DNA from: Ascaphus truei
Taxonomy: Eukaryota > Chordata > Amphibia > Anura > Ascaphidae
NCBI GenBank assembly: GCA_036426205.1
Contig: CM071573.1
Coordinates: 72,886,580 to 72,950,579 of the forward strand
Direction of reading: 5' to 3'
DNA: 64,000 nt
The notes beneath the pieces are model-generated. The model ran no database searches and was not told the DNA's origin. It saw only the letters and a program-made list of their open reading frames with translations. Positions within the stretch are counted from its first letter, which is position 1; the number at the start of each line of letters is the position of its first letter. Made by a program: the position numbers and the translations under genes. Of the stretch, positions 37,100 to 49,215 are shown one piece after another.

Positions 37100-37500
37100 T
37101 AGTGTTAGGTTTCTTAGAGGTAAGGACTGTAAGGATTCCACCTGATCTATGCCTGGTTTTTCGCTCCGGTTCTGGTTTCTCCTTCAACTTGCCCTCACTT
37201 GACTGGTTGCGGTCATATTGGCTCCTGGTAGCCTCCTATTTAAGGCTCAACTTCCTATAGAAGTTGCCAAGCAAGGTTGATGTTGGAGTCCCAGCTTTGT
37301 TGCTTTTGTTCTCTGTCTTTTTGCCCCTGGATTCCCTGTTTCTGACCTCTGCTTGTGACCCCGAATCTGCAATTTTTCCACCTGCCTTGACCTCAGCCTG
37401 TGACATCGATTCTGCACCTGTACCGCCCGCCTTGAGCGTCAGATCATGTTTTAAGCGAACGCGATCTCCCTTAGAAAAACAAGCAGGCTTATTATGACGT
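37100..37500 (+). repeat. Possible LTR-like sequence
   Basis: Contains a CTCCTATTTAAGGC box resembling a TATA element, followed by a pyrimidine-rich stretch with CTGACCTCTGCTTGTGACC. Such strings are common in LTRs of vertebrate Gypsy-like elements, from memory. No paired LTR, primer-binding site or polyprotein is visible, so the call is weak. Confidence 0.25.
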
Positions 37501-39714
37501 AGCTACTTGGTCAATGGGCACCTGGATTGCCAGATCCCATGGTCTAGTACACCGAGTATTGTACACCAGCCTGAAAAGCTTATTATCAAATGTCTAATTT
37601 TTCTAATCAAAACATGATGCATTTTAAAATTATATTATTGTGATGGTGACAGACTGTCTGCCTATATTTATGCATATAATCACATATTCTGATCTCTTAA
37701 TGTTTTCAAATTGATACAATCTGTTAATGTTTTCAAGCATATATACCTCTATAACTACAGTAATGAAACATTCAGATGTATAAGACACTATTCAAATGTT
37801 TTCTATTGCTGGAAGGCGTGTTATGGAATTGCACTGTATACTATGGGCCTCTGTATTATATTTATTTCAGATAGTATGAACTGCAAATAGTGTAATTGTC
37901 AGCCGATATAAATATTAGAACAAGTAAAACATTCCTATCTTTTACTGTAGCCTAATCTCCCTCAAAATTGAAACCACCAATTTATTGAATGAAAAATGCC
38001 AATCAACCCAGAAATGATAGTTACTGGATTATAGCCTATGACCTAGGGGTGAAATGTTTGCACTAGTCCACTGATCCATCAAGATCCATCCAGAAAGTCT
38101 TTGATGTGTATAATGTACTTCAAAATGTTCATAGTAGACACAGGGGTTTGAATCAAAGCTAAATTGCACTGATGACTGTAACTTAACCCTGGCTGCCAAA
38201 TGGACTCTCATCATTGAAAGGCTTTTAAATATAATAGGTAATCAAGAACAGAGTACTACAGTAATCAACATGCACTTATTGGAACATAAACTGGCATGTA
38301 ATGGATCAACATGCAATGGAGGCCAAACAAAAAGCAGCTATTGTTTATCTGCACTGAAAGCATTCTGGTACTGTAGCTAAGTTGGTCTTCAGGCTTTGAC
38401 CTTTCTAGAGCTTGACCATGAAAGTTCAACATGTTGTTTACATACACTTTCAAAACCAAAACAATCTTCCTTTTCCTTCCTTCCACCACAAGAAAAATCC
38501 TTGTATTTAAATCTGTAGATATATATCTCTTGCAAACGTGTATACAAATAATGAATAGATTTGAATGATAATATGGACATGTGATATGACCATAGCTGTT
38601 AGGATATTGTAGTTATTCAAAGAACTTACAAATGCACAAGCTAATCAAGGGTGTTGATGATAATTCCCTAATCTATGTCTCATTGAAGATGATCTGTAAA
38701 TGTATTGTTCGAATTATGACTGGTTAGTAATATATTATTCTTTATAATAAAATGTTTCTTATGTTTTGCTGTATAAATAATGTTACTTATTTTTATTTTA
38801 TTTAAAAGGGTATGCCGACATTTAGGTGACTTACTTCCTTGGAGTTTAGTCTCTTGTCAATGGTCTCCAAAGATTAAATGGTAGGAGTTCTGAAGTTAAA
38901 TTAAACAGGTAAGCCAGTTGTTCTCCTTTGACAATACTTAAAATGACAAGAGTTTGTGTTGCCTGAAAGTAAACAAAACAACCAGAGATAAGTTGAATGA
39001 CAAATCTGTCTCAGAATTTACCAGAAGGCTCTTTGAATTAGAGTAATTGATCTGGAATGCATCATGCTTCACATGAATGCTCCAGTTCAAGAAGATTTAT
39101 TGGTAATGGTAACACAACTTTGACAAACCATGATACTCCATAAATCTCTTAAATTGGCATTTTGTCTAGTTTAAGGCAATAAAAATATTTCCAAAAAGTA
39201 TTGTTCAGTCTCCGTTTTCAAAAGAGCAAGTTTATCACATTAGATGAGTTCATATTAAATGGTTGAATGGGTTCTTATAAAGTGTGTGTATATATATATA
39301 TCAAAGATAAGATTTTGTTACATTTCTGAAGAAGAAATAAAATATCTTGAATATTAATAAGGAACTTTCAGGTTAAAAATGCAAGCAAAAATGTAAAGTT
39401 TGCTGATTTTTTTGCCTTTTTAATTTCATTTTTTGACTCTTCACTACTTTCATTTATTTACATTTTTTTGTAAATATTCATGAATTTTCTATTTTTTTTA
39501 CAGGCAAGGTTTAAATAATCACAATTTTTGTAATATTAAAAATAACACAGAAAAATAGCTGTGGTTATCTTCGAACTATGGTGATTTCGCAAATATTTGT
39601 TTTTTTTTTTACATTTTTCATTGCTTTGACAAAAAATGTGCCCGTCTCTAATGAATATAACATATTCAGCAGGCAGTTGCAATGCAAATTTATTTAGAAG
39701 CTCTCAATGTGTTT
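37501..39714. other. No gene seen; A+T-rich unique sequence
   Basis: Long A+T-rich stretch with homopolymers near 39400-39620 and a short TA run near 39290. No recognisable feature. Confidence 0.5.
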
Positions 39715-40045
39715 TAGGCTGCAGCCCCAGTGCCTGCGCTGCATGCGCATCAGCGAGGCTGGCAACGCTTGCAGCTGAGTCCCATGGTCTGCAGTGAGCT
39801 GCAAGGAGAAAGACAGAGGGGGTGTGATGGGGGAGTTATGGGGGCATGGCCGTGATGTCACCCGGCAGGTTTGCCCTCATTGGCTGGGGGGGGGGGGAGG
39901 ATGTGGCCTAGTGCTCCATCGCCTGTGGCCAGCTCAATTTTCAGGTATCCCTGAAAAACTCGGTGCGCGTCACGACAGCCCCCCCTCACAGCGGGCCCGG
40001 CCCCATTGAGGGGCGGCTCTTGTCCCTGCAGCATCCACCACAGCA
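39715..40045. repeat. G+C-rich block, possible non-autonomous transposon interior
   Basis: Sharp rise in G+C within A+T-rich DNA, starting AGGCTGCAGCCCCAGTGCC, with a run of 11-12 G near 39887. The start resembles that of the G+C-rich insert at 50091 (AAGGCTGCGAACCCGC). No mirrored right end is found. Confidence 0.35.
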
Positions 40046-40169
40046 AGCGCTGTAGTAGCGTGAGCTGGTAAGTAGCAAGTGACAACAGGGACGACAAAAG
40101 CCAGAAAGAGTTCTTCACTTTACAGAGGTCATAAAGACTTTGGGGCCTACTGTATGTACTAAGTCCATT

Positions 40170-40303
40170 TTGGAGAAAATGATATCCCTGCACACAGGTG
40201 CTCAGACACTGACTTAGCTACTATTTGAGCCACTTGTGCTGAAGCAGGGATATCCTTAACACCTGACCTGTTTGTGGTCCTTGAGGACTAGTTGGCCACT
40301 CCT
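40170..40303. repeat. Repeat A, right-biased copy
   Basis: Contains ATATCCCTGCACACAGGTGC, then GCTGAAGCAGGGATATCC ... GGTCCTTGAGGACTAG. The right half is nearly complete and the left half is shortened. Confidence 0.7.
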
Positions 40304-41638
40304 GCAATAGTGGGTCATTTCTGGGGCAAAATAACTGAACCATAAGTATCAAGGACAAATGTCCCATTGAAAGCAATAAGATTTTCTTTCTTTGATACAC
40401 ATGGTGCAGATGTCTTGCCCCAGAATTGCTCCACTTTTGCCTTGATACATACTATAGACCACTGCAGCCCTAACCTTTACCTGACCAGTCGTATACACTA
40501 ATAACCCTTCTCCTTTCCTCCTCCCATGTGGAATCAGGAGTTAGTAATCAAAAACAAATGTGAGCTCTACACTGTCCAAGGTGCTGAAGATTGTCTTAGG
40601 GAAACTGACCAAGTGCTGATTTTTAGCTATAAAGCCTGGCACATATCTGTTGCTTTCTCATCACTGTCTATATCTCAGGGACTTCCAATACATAAAGCAC
40701 AAGAGCAGACATTGACATTCATTATGTAGTTTTATGGCAGAAGCCCGAAAAAGGCCTTAACCTAGATTTACTCTTGTCTCTTTCCAGCATCCAAACTTCC
40801 ATCAATCTTATTTTTCTCTCTCTAGTCTTTCTCTCATCTATCTCCTTAGTTGGTGTTCAATTCCAATTTTTTGTTGAATGGAATTGTATCTCCTCCAGTG
40901 ACAGTCCATAGAAGACATGTCTGTCTGCAGCCTGTTAGTTGACAGATTAACTGTGTGGGTTTACATTCTTAAAAACACAATCCATTTTCATGCACACACA
41001 ATCATGAATACACACGACAACATGGCAGACAAACATACATGAAAGGACACAGATAAATACTGAGAAAGGACACCATATGGAAAATGTTGAATTATGGAGG
41101 ATTTTTTCAAGTAATGGTACAAATTATTTCCAATCTATTTTGCTCTTCCTAGTTCAACAATTGCCAAAATATCCCATCTCACCATCTTGATGCTGAATAC
41201 AGTGAGCATTGTAGTGCCTGAAAACATATGGCATGTCACTTAGAATGAGGCTATTATGCTTTCATTTTTTATTGTGCAGATTTCTCTGTGACTTCGTCTC
41301 ATCTTAAGTGCAGATGAACTTTAAGCTTTTATAAGAGCAGTTTTACTCCTCAATCTGTAGATTTGTGTGATAGTGTGAATAAAATAATAGTGTTTTACTT
41401 TTACAATTGAAACAAGGCATTTATTTCAATTATCCAAGTATTTTCCAGTGATGCCATTTCCATCTATTTATATCGGAGTTCTTGGTATCCTTTATTCTAA
41501 AATGTGAGCACTGCTGGATCAAACCAAGCTTGCATACATACTTTGTATAAAAATATAAACAGCCATAATGTAGAACAATACAAAGTACGCAATTGACACT
41601 TGCACAAAACATTCAATTGGTACTCTATTAAAATAGTC
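40304..41638. other. No gene seen
   Basis: Unique sequence. Short frames show no known motif. Confidence 0.5.
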
Positions 41639-41657
41639 TCTCTCTCTCTCTCTCTCT

Positions 41658-41700
<43 letters not shown>

Positions 41701-41705
41701 CCTCC
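41639..41705. repeat. (CT)n microsatellite
   Basis: TC dinucleotide run with a few C interruptions. Confidence 0.97.
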
Positions 41706-41717
41706 CCGTCCCTCGCG

Positions 41718-42058
41718 GGAGTGGGGGTCTTTTTAAAATGTTATGGGGGAGTAGGGGTCTTTTAAAAAGTTTTAGGGGAGTGGGGGTCTTTTGAAAATGT
41801 ATTGGGGGAGTGGGGGTCTTTTAAAAATATATTGGGGGAGTGGGGTCTTTTTAAAATGTATAGGGGGTGGGGGTCTTTTAAAAAAGTTTTGAGGGCATGG
41901 GGTTCTTTTAAAAATTTATTGGGGGAGTGGGGGTCTTTTTAAAGTGTATTGGGGGAGTGGGGATCTTTTTAAACTATTTTAGGTGATTGGCCAGCTTTTT
42001 AAAATGTTTTGTGGAGTGGGGGCTTTTTAAAATGTATAGGGGGAGTGGGGGGCTTTTT
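41718..42058. repeat. Minisatellite, about 30-bp GGGGGAGTGGGGGTCTTTT unit
   Basis: About eleven imperfect units of GGGGGAGTGGGGGTCTTTT followed by AAAAATGTATT, immediately after the CT run. Confidence 0.95.
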
Positions 42059-42059
42059 G

Positions 42060-42418
42060 TATGTATTTATGTAAGTTTTTATTTATATAGCGCCAGCTCT
42101 TCACAGTAGTAATACACATGACAATCATATAAATAACAAATAATACAAATAACAGATCGTGGGAATAAGTGCTTCAGACATTAAAGTATCTGCTCCAAAG
42201 AGCTTACAATCTAATTGGTAGCTCGGAAGAACGTACAGAGACAGTAGGAGGGCATTCTGGTAAGTGCGTCTGCAGGGGGCCAAGCTTTATGTGTCATGTG
42301 TATAGTATTAGCCACGGTGCTACTCATATGCTTCATTAAGCAAGTGTTTCTTAAGGTGGATCTTAAAGGTTGATAGAGAGGGTGCTTGTCAGGAAATTTG
42401 TCTGCGGCCCTGCAGGTC
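42060..42418 (-). mobile_element. CR1/L2-like LINE, 3' fragment
   Basis: ATTTATATAGCGCCAGCTC ... CAGTAGTAATACACATGAC ... AGAGCTTACAATCTAA is the 3' end also seen at 20552 and 24467. Further in, the minus strand reads a remnant of the ORF2 C-terminus. It is cut at 42419 by the 5.46 kb TIR unit. Confidence 0.85.
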
Positions 42419-43029
42419 ATGGGGCCTTATTCAGAAAGCCTCGATAAGGCCTTTATCGAGCACTTATCGACCAAAATGGCTACTCGTATTCAGATAGCCT
42501 CGATAAGTGCTCGATAACGGCCTGTATCGACGCAAAATTATATCGCTATCCGAAATTCGCCGACTGAGCAGCGATCAGCCCCTTTTTGACCATTTTCGGA
42601 TGGTTGATAAACTCGCGCGATTCATAGACCCGCGAGTCGGCTGTCACGGCATATCACAGCCCATCGCAGCCCTAAAAGGCGGTCTTCTTCCCAAATCCAA
42701 TTCACCGCAAAACTTTTGGTTAATTGGTGGGGAGATGGCCTCGATGAGCAGCGATGTTTCAGGGCCCTTTCCTGCCTCGGATTGATGCCGGGGGTCTCCG
42801 GAGCTGATAGCCATTAATAGCAGCTACGGACCCCCCCGGCATGCATCCGAGGCAGGAAACATGCATTATACAGCAACTTCATTACCTTAGCGGCTAACCG
42901 CTAAGGCAATGAAGGGGTTAAACACCCGTGCCAAGCTTACTGTAAGAAACATACAATACAGTGGCTGCGGGGGTGGGTGAAGGGGGAATTTGGCCCTAGT
43001 GGCTGTTTAGGCCTTGAGGGGTGTTTGCG

Positions 43030-44460
43030 GGGGGAGTTAACCCCTTCATTACCTTAGCGGTTAATACCGCTAAGGTAATAAAAGGGTTAACCCAACCGCT
43101 AGCCACCCGCAAGGTCTAAACACCCATCCTTAGGGCTAATACCCCCTTCACCCACCCGTGAGGCCTAAACACCCACCCCTGACTGACTATACCCACCCTA
43201 TACCCATTGAGTAGTATAGTGGTACATCATACCCATATAATAATAATATGGGCATGATAAGCCTCTATAGCACTCACGGCAAAAAAAAATTAAAGTCTGC
43301 ACATGGTTTTAACAGCCAATCAGGTGGCTGTTAACCATTTTGAGGGTAAATTTGACGTCACAAGCCATATTTAAGGCCGTGACGCCTCATTTGAGCCCAA
43401 GAAGCCGACGAGACAGCATTGGCTGGGATTTAACATGGGGTATTTTGGATTGACAGATGAAGAAAGAAGATAAAGAAGAACAAGAAATGGTTACAGATGA
43501 AGATAGAAGAAGGTGATTAAAGAAAGAAAAAAGAAGATTGGGGTAGCTGAGCTGGATCTTCATGGCGGATGGCATCCGATGCTGTTGGAGGCCTTCAAGG
43601 TACATAAGCTTCCTGTTACCCCGGGAGTCTGAGGGCCACCGCTTCTATTGGTAAGTAATATATTCAATGTTTGTAAATGTCTCTTTTTACAGGTTTAATC
43701 TTTGGATGTGTTTTTTGATTTTTTGGGGGGAGGCACATTGACTGATAATATATTAATCTGTGCCTCTTTAGGGTACAGATGAATACATTATTATGACAAT
43801 ATTTGGGGGGCATTTCTCGCTTGGTATTGGTGTTGATTTTTGGCATTTCATGTATTATGTGGATGTCAATGTTTGTTTTTTCATGCTTAATGTCATTAAA
43901 GGTTTGCGATTGGTGTTCGTTTGTATTTAATGTTATATTATGTTAGCTAATGTGTTTTATGGTTATTTCAGAGAATGTTAGAATTTCTTTCTATTTAACT
44001 GTTTAAATTCATTAAAGTTGGAGTAATTCATTGTTTACATTGGTTAGTGTTACTATTCATTTTGAGTTGGTTTCGGAATTAATTGTTTAGATTGGTTAAT
44101 GGTTTAATTAATTCATTGTTGATGTTGCTATTGATTGTATTGATTGGATTAGCTGGCTACTGTTTGTATTTAGTGACTTGTGATTTTTTGGAGTTTAGTT
44201 ACATTTTATTATTGTGTGTCTTGTGTATTATTGTATTGTCATTAGGGTGCCCATTGAGTGCTATAAAGGCTTATCATGCCCATATTATTGTTATATGGGT
44301 ATGATGTACCACTATACTACTCAATGGGTATAGGGTGGGTATAGTCAGTCAGGGTGGGTGCTTAGGCCTCCCGGGTTGGTATCGGGTCAGGGTGGGTTAA
44401 CCCCTTAACCCCTATAGCTGTTAGTAACCGCTAAGGTGATTAAGGGGTTAGGGGGCATTA
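43030..44460. repeat. Nested inverted repeat, arms of about 200-240 bp
   Basis: Left arm (about 43030-43273) includes TTAGCGGTTAATACCGCTAA, CTGACTGACTATACCCACCC and CATTGAGTAGTATAGTGG. The right arm (about 44258-44460) returns these as CCACTATACTACTCAATG, GGGTGGGTATAGTCAGTCAG and GTAACCGCTAAGGTG. The spacer (43280-44250) contains an A+G-rich AAGAAGA stretch and A+T-rich sequence. A short hydrophobic frame at 44083-44304 lacks a recognisable family. Confidence 0.8.
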
Positions 44461-44702
44461 GAATGTATTTATTTTGTATATATGCTTTCTGGCAACGGAG
44501 GACAGAGGGACCTGCTGTTGTGGTAACTATAACTTTATTTATTTACTTTATTTATGTATGCTAATGCAGTGTTTAATAATGGGCAAATAATCTATTATCC
44601 ATATCTGGATAATAGTTAGTTTGCCCATTACTGTACTGTATGGGTTTGGGCGGGGGGGGGTGTGTGTATTGATGTTTTTTTTAAATATTTATTAATATAC
44701 AT

Positions 44703-45031
44703 GACCAGGGAGGTTCCAGGCGGTTCCGGTCTTCCCCCCGCCTTGTACCCATATGTAACGTACAAATAAAGACAGGAAACGGGAACTGGAGGTAAAATGG
44801 CCGCGGCTATTTATTTATACAGAAACCTAAAGGGGTAAAGCACTCCCGCCAGAGTGCTCCTTTGACAGGAGGGGGAGGGGACGGTCCACCGGCCCTCGAA
44901 CCGCTGACCTCGTGTCCCTACGTCCGAGCGGCCTCTCGAGGTCATGGATAACTGACCTTGCCCACTCGTACTCCCCCCGGGCTCAAACGGCCCAGCTCCC
45001 AGTCTGGCAAGAACAAGCACCTACCCCCAAA
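44703..45031. repeat. Direct repeat, left copy (about 330 bp)
   Basis: GACCAGGGAGGTTCCAGGC ... AAAATGGCCGCGGCTATTTA ... GGGCTCAAACGGCCCAGC ... GAACAAGCACCTACCCCC. The second copy is 45426-45757, in direct orientation with a 723-base period. An AATAAAG lies within each. The paired arrangement resembles small terminal direct repeats of a retroelement, but there is no clear TG...CA end or coding part. Many small indels separate the copies. Confidence 0.75.
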
Positions 45032-45425
45032 GCCTCCGTGACAAAGGCAAACTGGACAATGACCCCTCCTGCTCAGAACCATCGTCCTTTCACTCAGCAC
45101 AGCATCAGCTGTTCGTGTCGTAACGGTAACAAAGAACCATTAACACGGCATACAATGCATATGTCCACATGCGGCAATACCCTGCCTGCTCAACCTTCTG
45201 CTGCTGTTCATTACATGATTGCAATCACTACCTAAGGGGATGGTTCGGGGGAAATCGTCTGGCGGGCAGCAAAAGAGATGTGCTGCCCCGCCATCCTGGC
45301 CTTAAGTAGGCCTTCTGAAACTCCTCCCCTGTGCTGTGGAGGGAGGTGTGGGGGCGGGCCAGCGGGGGAAGACCAGACCCCCCTGGTCATGAGCCCCCCC
45401 CGCCTATGGCTAGGGAGGGCCGCTT

Positions 45426-45757
45426 GACCACAGGGAGGTTCCAGGCGGTTCCCCTCTTCCCCCCCCGCCTTGTACCACATGTACATACAATAAAGACGAA
45501 ACGGGAACTGGAGGTAAAATGGCCGCGGCTATTTATTTATACAGAAAACCTAAAGGGGTAAATGCACTCCCTGCCAGAGTGCTCCTTTGACAGGAGGGGG
45601 AGGACGGTCAGCCTGCCCTCAAACCGCTAACCTCGTGTACCCTACGCGAGTGGGCTCTCGAGGTAATGGATAAATGACCTGCCCCCACTCGTACTCCCCC
45701 CGGGCTCAAACGGCCCAGCTCCCAGTCTGGCAAGAACAAGCACCTACCCCACAAGAG
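45426..45757. repeat. Direct repeat, right copy (about 330 bp)
   Basis: Partner of 44703-45031. The 394-base spacer (45032-45425) has no recognisable coding sequence. Confidence 0.75.
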
Positions 45758-46974
45758 CCGCCACCGACGGCCTATTTAACCCCCCCTTAAACTAGGCCCG
45801 TACCGCCAACCCTGCCAGAACCCTCTCAAAGCCCTCCGCAAACTGAAATAAGTCATCCCGTCTGGTATTGCCCAGCAGCAGGAACCATGCTCCTCTACCA
45901 GCCCGTCTGTCATTACCATTCCACCTTGGGATGCCAAATCGCGCCGGAGCCAGCAGTTACTCAACTTGCCATGCTTCTTAAAGATGCCCTGAGAATCGCT
46001 TTCTACCCAACACAGCCTCGTTAAGTTTTATCGTCTCACGTGGAAGATAACCACTGACTGCGCGTGCGCCCCCCGGACCTTAACTGTAACTACGCTGTAG
46101 TGTGCTTTGCCGAGACTGTCTAAATGGCACGCAACAGCTAGGGCAACTATGCTGATCCCCAGAGCCGCCATAAATCCAAGAGGGAAAACAAAGAAAAACC
46201 GCTGAAATAAGCCATGCAAACATCAACAAGCGCTGTCCTGTTCCGCGCTTGAAATCACAACCTGCTCGGGCCTGCGCTAGCAAGAACATTCAACACACCC
46301 TTAACAAAACTGGGCCTCCCCTGCCACCATATACCTGGCAAGGGACCATAACGCCTCCCCTGCCACCATACATGCCAGGGGACATAACGTAGGTGGGCTC
46401 ACCTTTCCACCATATCATGGGCTGAGGTAATACCTCTGATTGACTCAAAGTGTCTTGAGGTGTGTACAACCGTCCTGTGAGTCCCCAGCACCTCACACCA
46501 TCTGTGCTGTTTAACCTTGCTCTCAAAGCAGCACCACGCCTCCGTCAAACGAAAACCGCTTAACCAGAACATTAACCCAATACCCGAATCAACTATCAAA
46601 ACCGCATCCCTATTAAACCAGCTTAAATAACAAAACGGTCACATTACAGAACTCCTGAAGAACTATTCAACGGAAATGCAGTGCAAATTGCTGCTAAACC
46701 AATTTTTAAAGAGTACTGTATGTCACCCTGGCTGGACAGAGGTAGACAAGATCAGCTCAAATCAATATACTTTCCTCTACACCCCGTTCAAAACCGAATC
46801 GCCATCAACATGTGGCACAACTATAGAGCCGTACCTCTGTCCCCATTGCCCCTGCAGCGCCATGCAATTTCCCTTACTCATTATTATAACTGCAGTAACA
46901 TTTACTTATCTAAACCTGACAGGCTTAGAGTTATTCCTCTACCCTGGCCCATACCACCTGTTACATCTACAATG
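45758..46974. other. No gene seen; interior of the composite
   Basis: Moderately G+C-rich. Contains a local duplication of GCCTCCCCTGCCACCATA near 46314-46372. No recognisable protein. Confidence 0.45.
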
Positions 46975-47430
46975 TCCCAGCCTACACACCCTACATCCCC
47001 AACGAACCCATGCACATGTCTACGCGCCCCAGCGCATCCCATGTGCCCATGCACATTCTACATCCCCACGTGCCCAAACACTGCACCCGCACGTATACCC
47101 ACGCGCCCATTACGCATCTATGAGTGCCCGCACGCCTCTCCATATGCCCATATGCAACACCCCCAAGTGTGCCCATACGCACGCGCACATCTCCGGTGCC
47201 CATTATACCCACGTGCGCATCTCCGTGTTGCCCATATCACACGCGCAGCATCTTCCGTTTCTGCCCCTATACACACGCGCGCATCTACGTGTGCCCCCTA
47301 TCACACAGCGCGCATCTACGTGTGCCCCTATACACACGCGCGCATCTACGTGTGCCCCTATACACACGCGCGCATCTACGTGTGCCCCTATACACACGCG
47401 CGCATCTACGTGTGCCCCTATACACACGTG
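46975..47430. repeat. Minisatellite, about 30-bp CCCCTATACACACGCGCGC unit
   Basis: Five to six clear units of CCCCTATACACACGCGCGC plus ATCTACGTGTG between 47265 and 47430, preceded by increasingly divergent copies back to about 46975. Frames of 250+ codons here are repeat-derived. Confidence 0.9.
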
Positions 47431-47436
47431 GATCCT

Positions 47437-47559
47437 ATGTCCGGGGACCCTCTGCATTGAAATGTCCCGCGTCACATGACCGGGACATTTCCTTGCATAG
47501 GAGATACCGACACCCCATAAAGGTGCCTGTATCTCGGTAAGCAGGGGGTCCCCGGACAT
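47437..47559. repeat. Short inverted repeat
   Basis: ATGTCCGGGGACCCTCTGC (47437) is mirrored by GCAGGGGGTCCCCGGACAT (to 47559), with inner pairing AATGTCCCG/CGGGACATT. Could be a nested short MITE. Confidence 0.7.
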
Positions 47560-47884
47560 AAAACCAACGTGGTTCAGCTCCGGAGACCCCCTGCACCTCT
47601 ACACTATTAAAGAAATGTATATTTAAATAAATAATTTTCGGGCGACATTTCAGCTGGGAGAGGCGGCTCTCTCAGAGCAGCTCTCTCTGCAGCAGAAATG
47701 AATCACTGGTTTAGGCCTTTTCAGAGGCTGGATGCTCTCGCTGGCAGCAACTCGCCCATTTTGGGCATTTTGCTATCACTGGTAATCGAGCCTTTCTGAA
47801 TACCGTGATAGCAAAGCCCAAAAAACAGTCATTTTAAATTCCCTGGCGATTTTTTTTATCAACCCTCTCTGAATAAGGCCCATG

Positions 47885-48680
47885 ATGCTTTAGCTATGGG
47901 TATATTTACTTCTGTTGCGCTTAATGCTTTTTGGATAGTTGATCTTAAAGGTCATATAAGGATCCAGGTAGTTGTGTCATGTGAAAATCTGTGCAGACTG
48001 GATTTGATTGAAGTTCTTTTATTCGAGACTTTCAAATGAATTTTCATCACCACTGTCCTGAGTTAAATTTAAACAGGAGGTCTTTTGCAAGCTTTTGCCA
48101 AACCGCTGAGTCATCCATTCTGTTACATGCAAAAATGATAAAAAACTGTATGTTGTCTGCCAATGTTTGCTCAAGTCACACACTTTGTTTGATTAAAACA
48201 ATGGCCTATCAACCTAGAAAATACGACCAGGAGACATAAAACACATTTGTGTTCTACTTCTAAACCTGCTTCAATATGCACTTTGAACAGGAATAGCAAT
48301 CAGTGTTATAAAGAATACATTGGATTTTTTCCTAAATAGATCTGCTTCATAGCACAGTTGAAGTTTGATAGGAAGGAGGCCCGTACAATATTAATTAGTA
48401 CTGTTAATGTATAAAATTAAGTTCATCCACTATATTCTGTACAGAATATAATGTATTCTTTTTTTTTTACAATATAATAATACAAACCTATAATATACTA
48501 TAACAAAAGGAAAAAAGCAGCGCTCAACACTAACCTAATATAAATTAGTTAATTACAAATATGCAGTGATAACAAACTTAATAGTGCTAACGGAGGAAGG
48601 TAATGAGTCAATATAGATATACTTAGGTTCAGCAGCCAGAGTCCAGGAGAGAGTTCCACGTTCCTCCAAATGTGAGCAAA
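47885..48680. other. No gene seen
   Basis: A+T-rich flank of the composite. No recognisable feature. Confidence 0.5.
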
Positions 48681-48846
48681 GAAGAAAAGATGTCTTCCGG
48701 TGCGTTATCTCAAGTAAGTTTCTCATGAACCCAAATGTATGAACTTTAAGGGTTAATTAACCTGTATTGATACATTGCTATCTCATTTTTATTTTGGACG
48801 AAAACGAATATATTTGAGACAACGCGCCGGAGGACATCTTTTCTTC
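48681..48846. repeat. Hairpin, 33-bp arms
   Basis: GAAGAAAAGATGTCTTCCGG plus TGCGTTATCTCAA (48681-48713) pairs with TTGAGACAACGCG plus CCGGAGGACATCTTTTCTTC (48814-48846), about 100 bases apart, with few mismatches. The ACGCG-type core is reminiscent of PLE terminal regions elsewhere in the window, but no hammerhead core is seen. Confidence 0.7.
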
Positions 48847-49002
48847 GTAGAACATATTATAGTTGCATTCTTTTTTCCAAGATAGATCGTATATTGATCT
48901 AAAATATTTTCCTTCCTTTTGTAATTTTCCATCAATGTTACATTGAACTTTGCAATGCATCAGAACAGCAGTCACGTGTTTCTCTTTTTCCAAACTCTAA
49001 GG

Positions 49003-49215
49003 CAGTGGTTTCCAACCTTTTTTTGGTTAAGGAATCCTAAGTGAAATTCCGAGGAACCCCCAACTATCTCTAATCGCAACTCTGTGATCAGATGCATCGT
49101 AAATTCTTCTGTATTTGATACAATTTTTAAAATGACCAGAAAATTGTAGAGAACCCTTTAGGGATGGCCAGAGAACCCAATGGCTTCTAGGAACCCTGGT
49201 TGAAAAACATTGTTC
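49003..49215. repeat. Interspersed repeat with imperfect inverted ends
   Basis: Left end GCAGTGGTTTCCAACC. The right end CTGGTTGAAAAACATTG is an imperfect mirror. Inside are GAGGAACCCCC and AGGAACCCTGG. Related in its end to 34325-34413. Confidence 0.45.

Larger units (their letters stand above)
42422..47881. mobile_element. Large TIR-bounded composite, Harbinger-like ends, 5.46 kb
   Basis: Ends GGGCCTTATTCAGA (42422) and TCTGAATAAGGCCC (to 47881) are inverted repeats of each other, flanked by ATG on both sides (42419-42421 and 47882-47884). Subterminal parts on both sides contain TATCGAG/TCGATAA-type and CGCCCATTTT/CCAAAATGG-type blocks, as expected for one element. The three-base target duplication and G-rich termini suggest a PIF/Harbinger-type non-autonomous element. 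No transposase frame is seen. The interior is an aggregate of nested repeats (listed separately), so this may be a short MITE enlarged by insertions. Confidence 0.65.

Noticed and set aside
37264..37497. 77-codon frame with repeated Asp-Pro-Glu-Ser-Ala / Cys-Asp motifs
   Set aside because: The repetition comes from a duplicated short DNA phrase in a probable LTR-like sequence, with no known protein.
44083..44304. Hydrophobic 73-codon frame resembling a membrane protein
   Set aside because: It lies in the T-rich spacer and right arm of an inverted repeat. T-rich DNA gives hydrophobic translations by chance, and no family motif is present.
46676..47540. Overlapping frames of about 260 codons in two phases
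   Set aside because: Their C-terminal halves translate the 30-bp CACACGCGCGC minisatellite and the N-terminal halves resemble no protein. Being open in several phases is a repeat effect.
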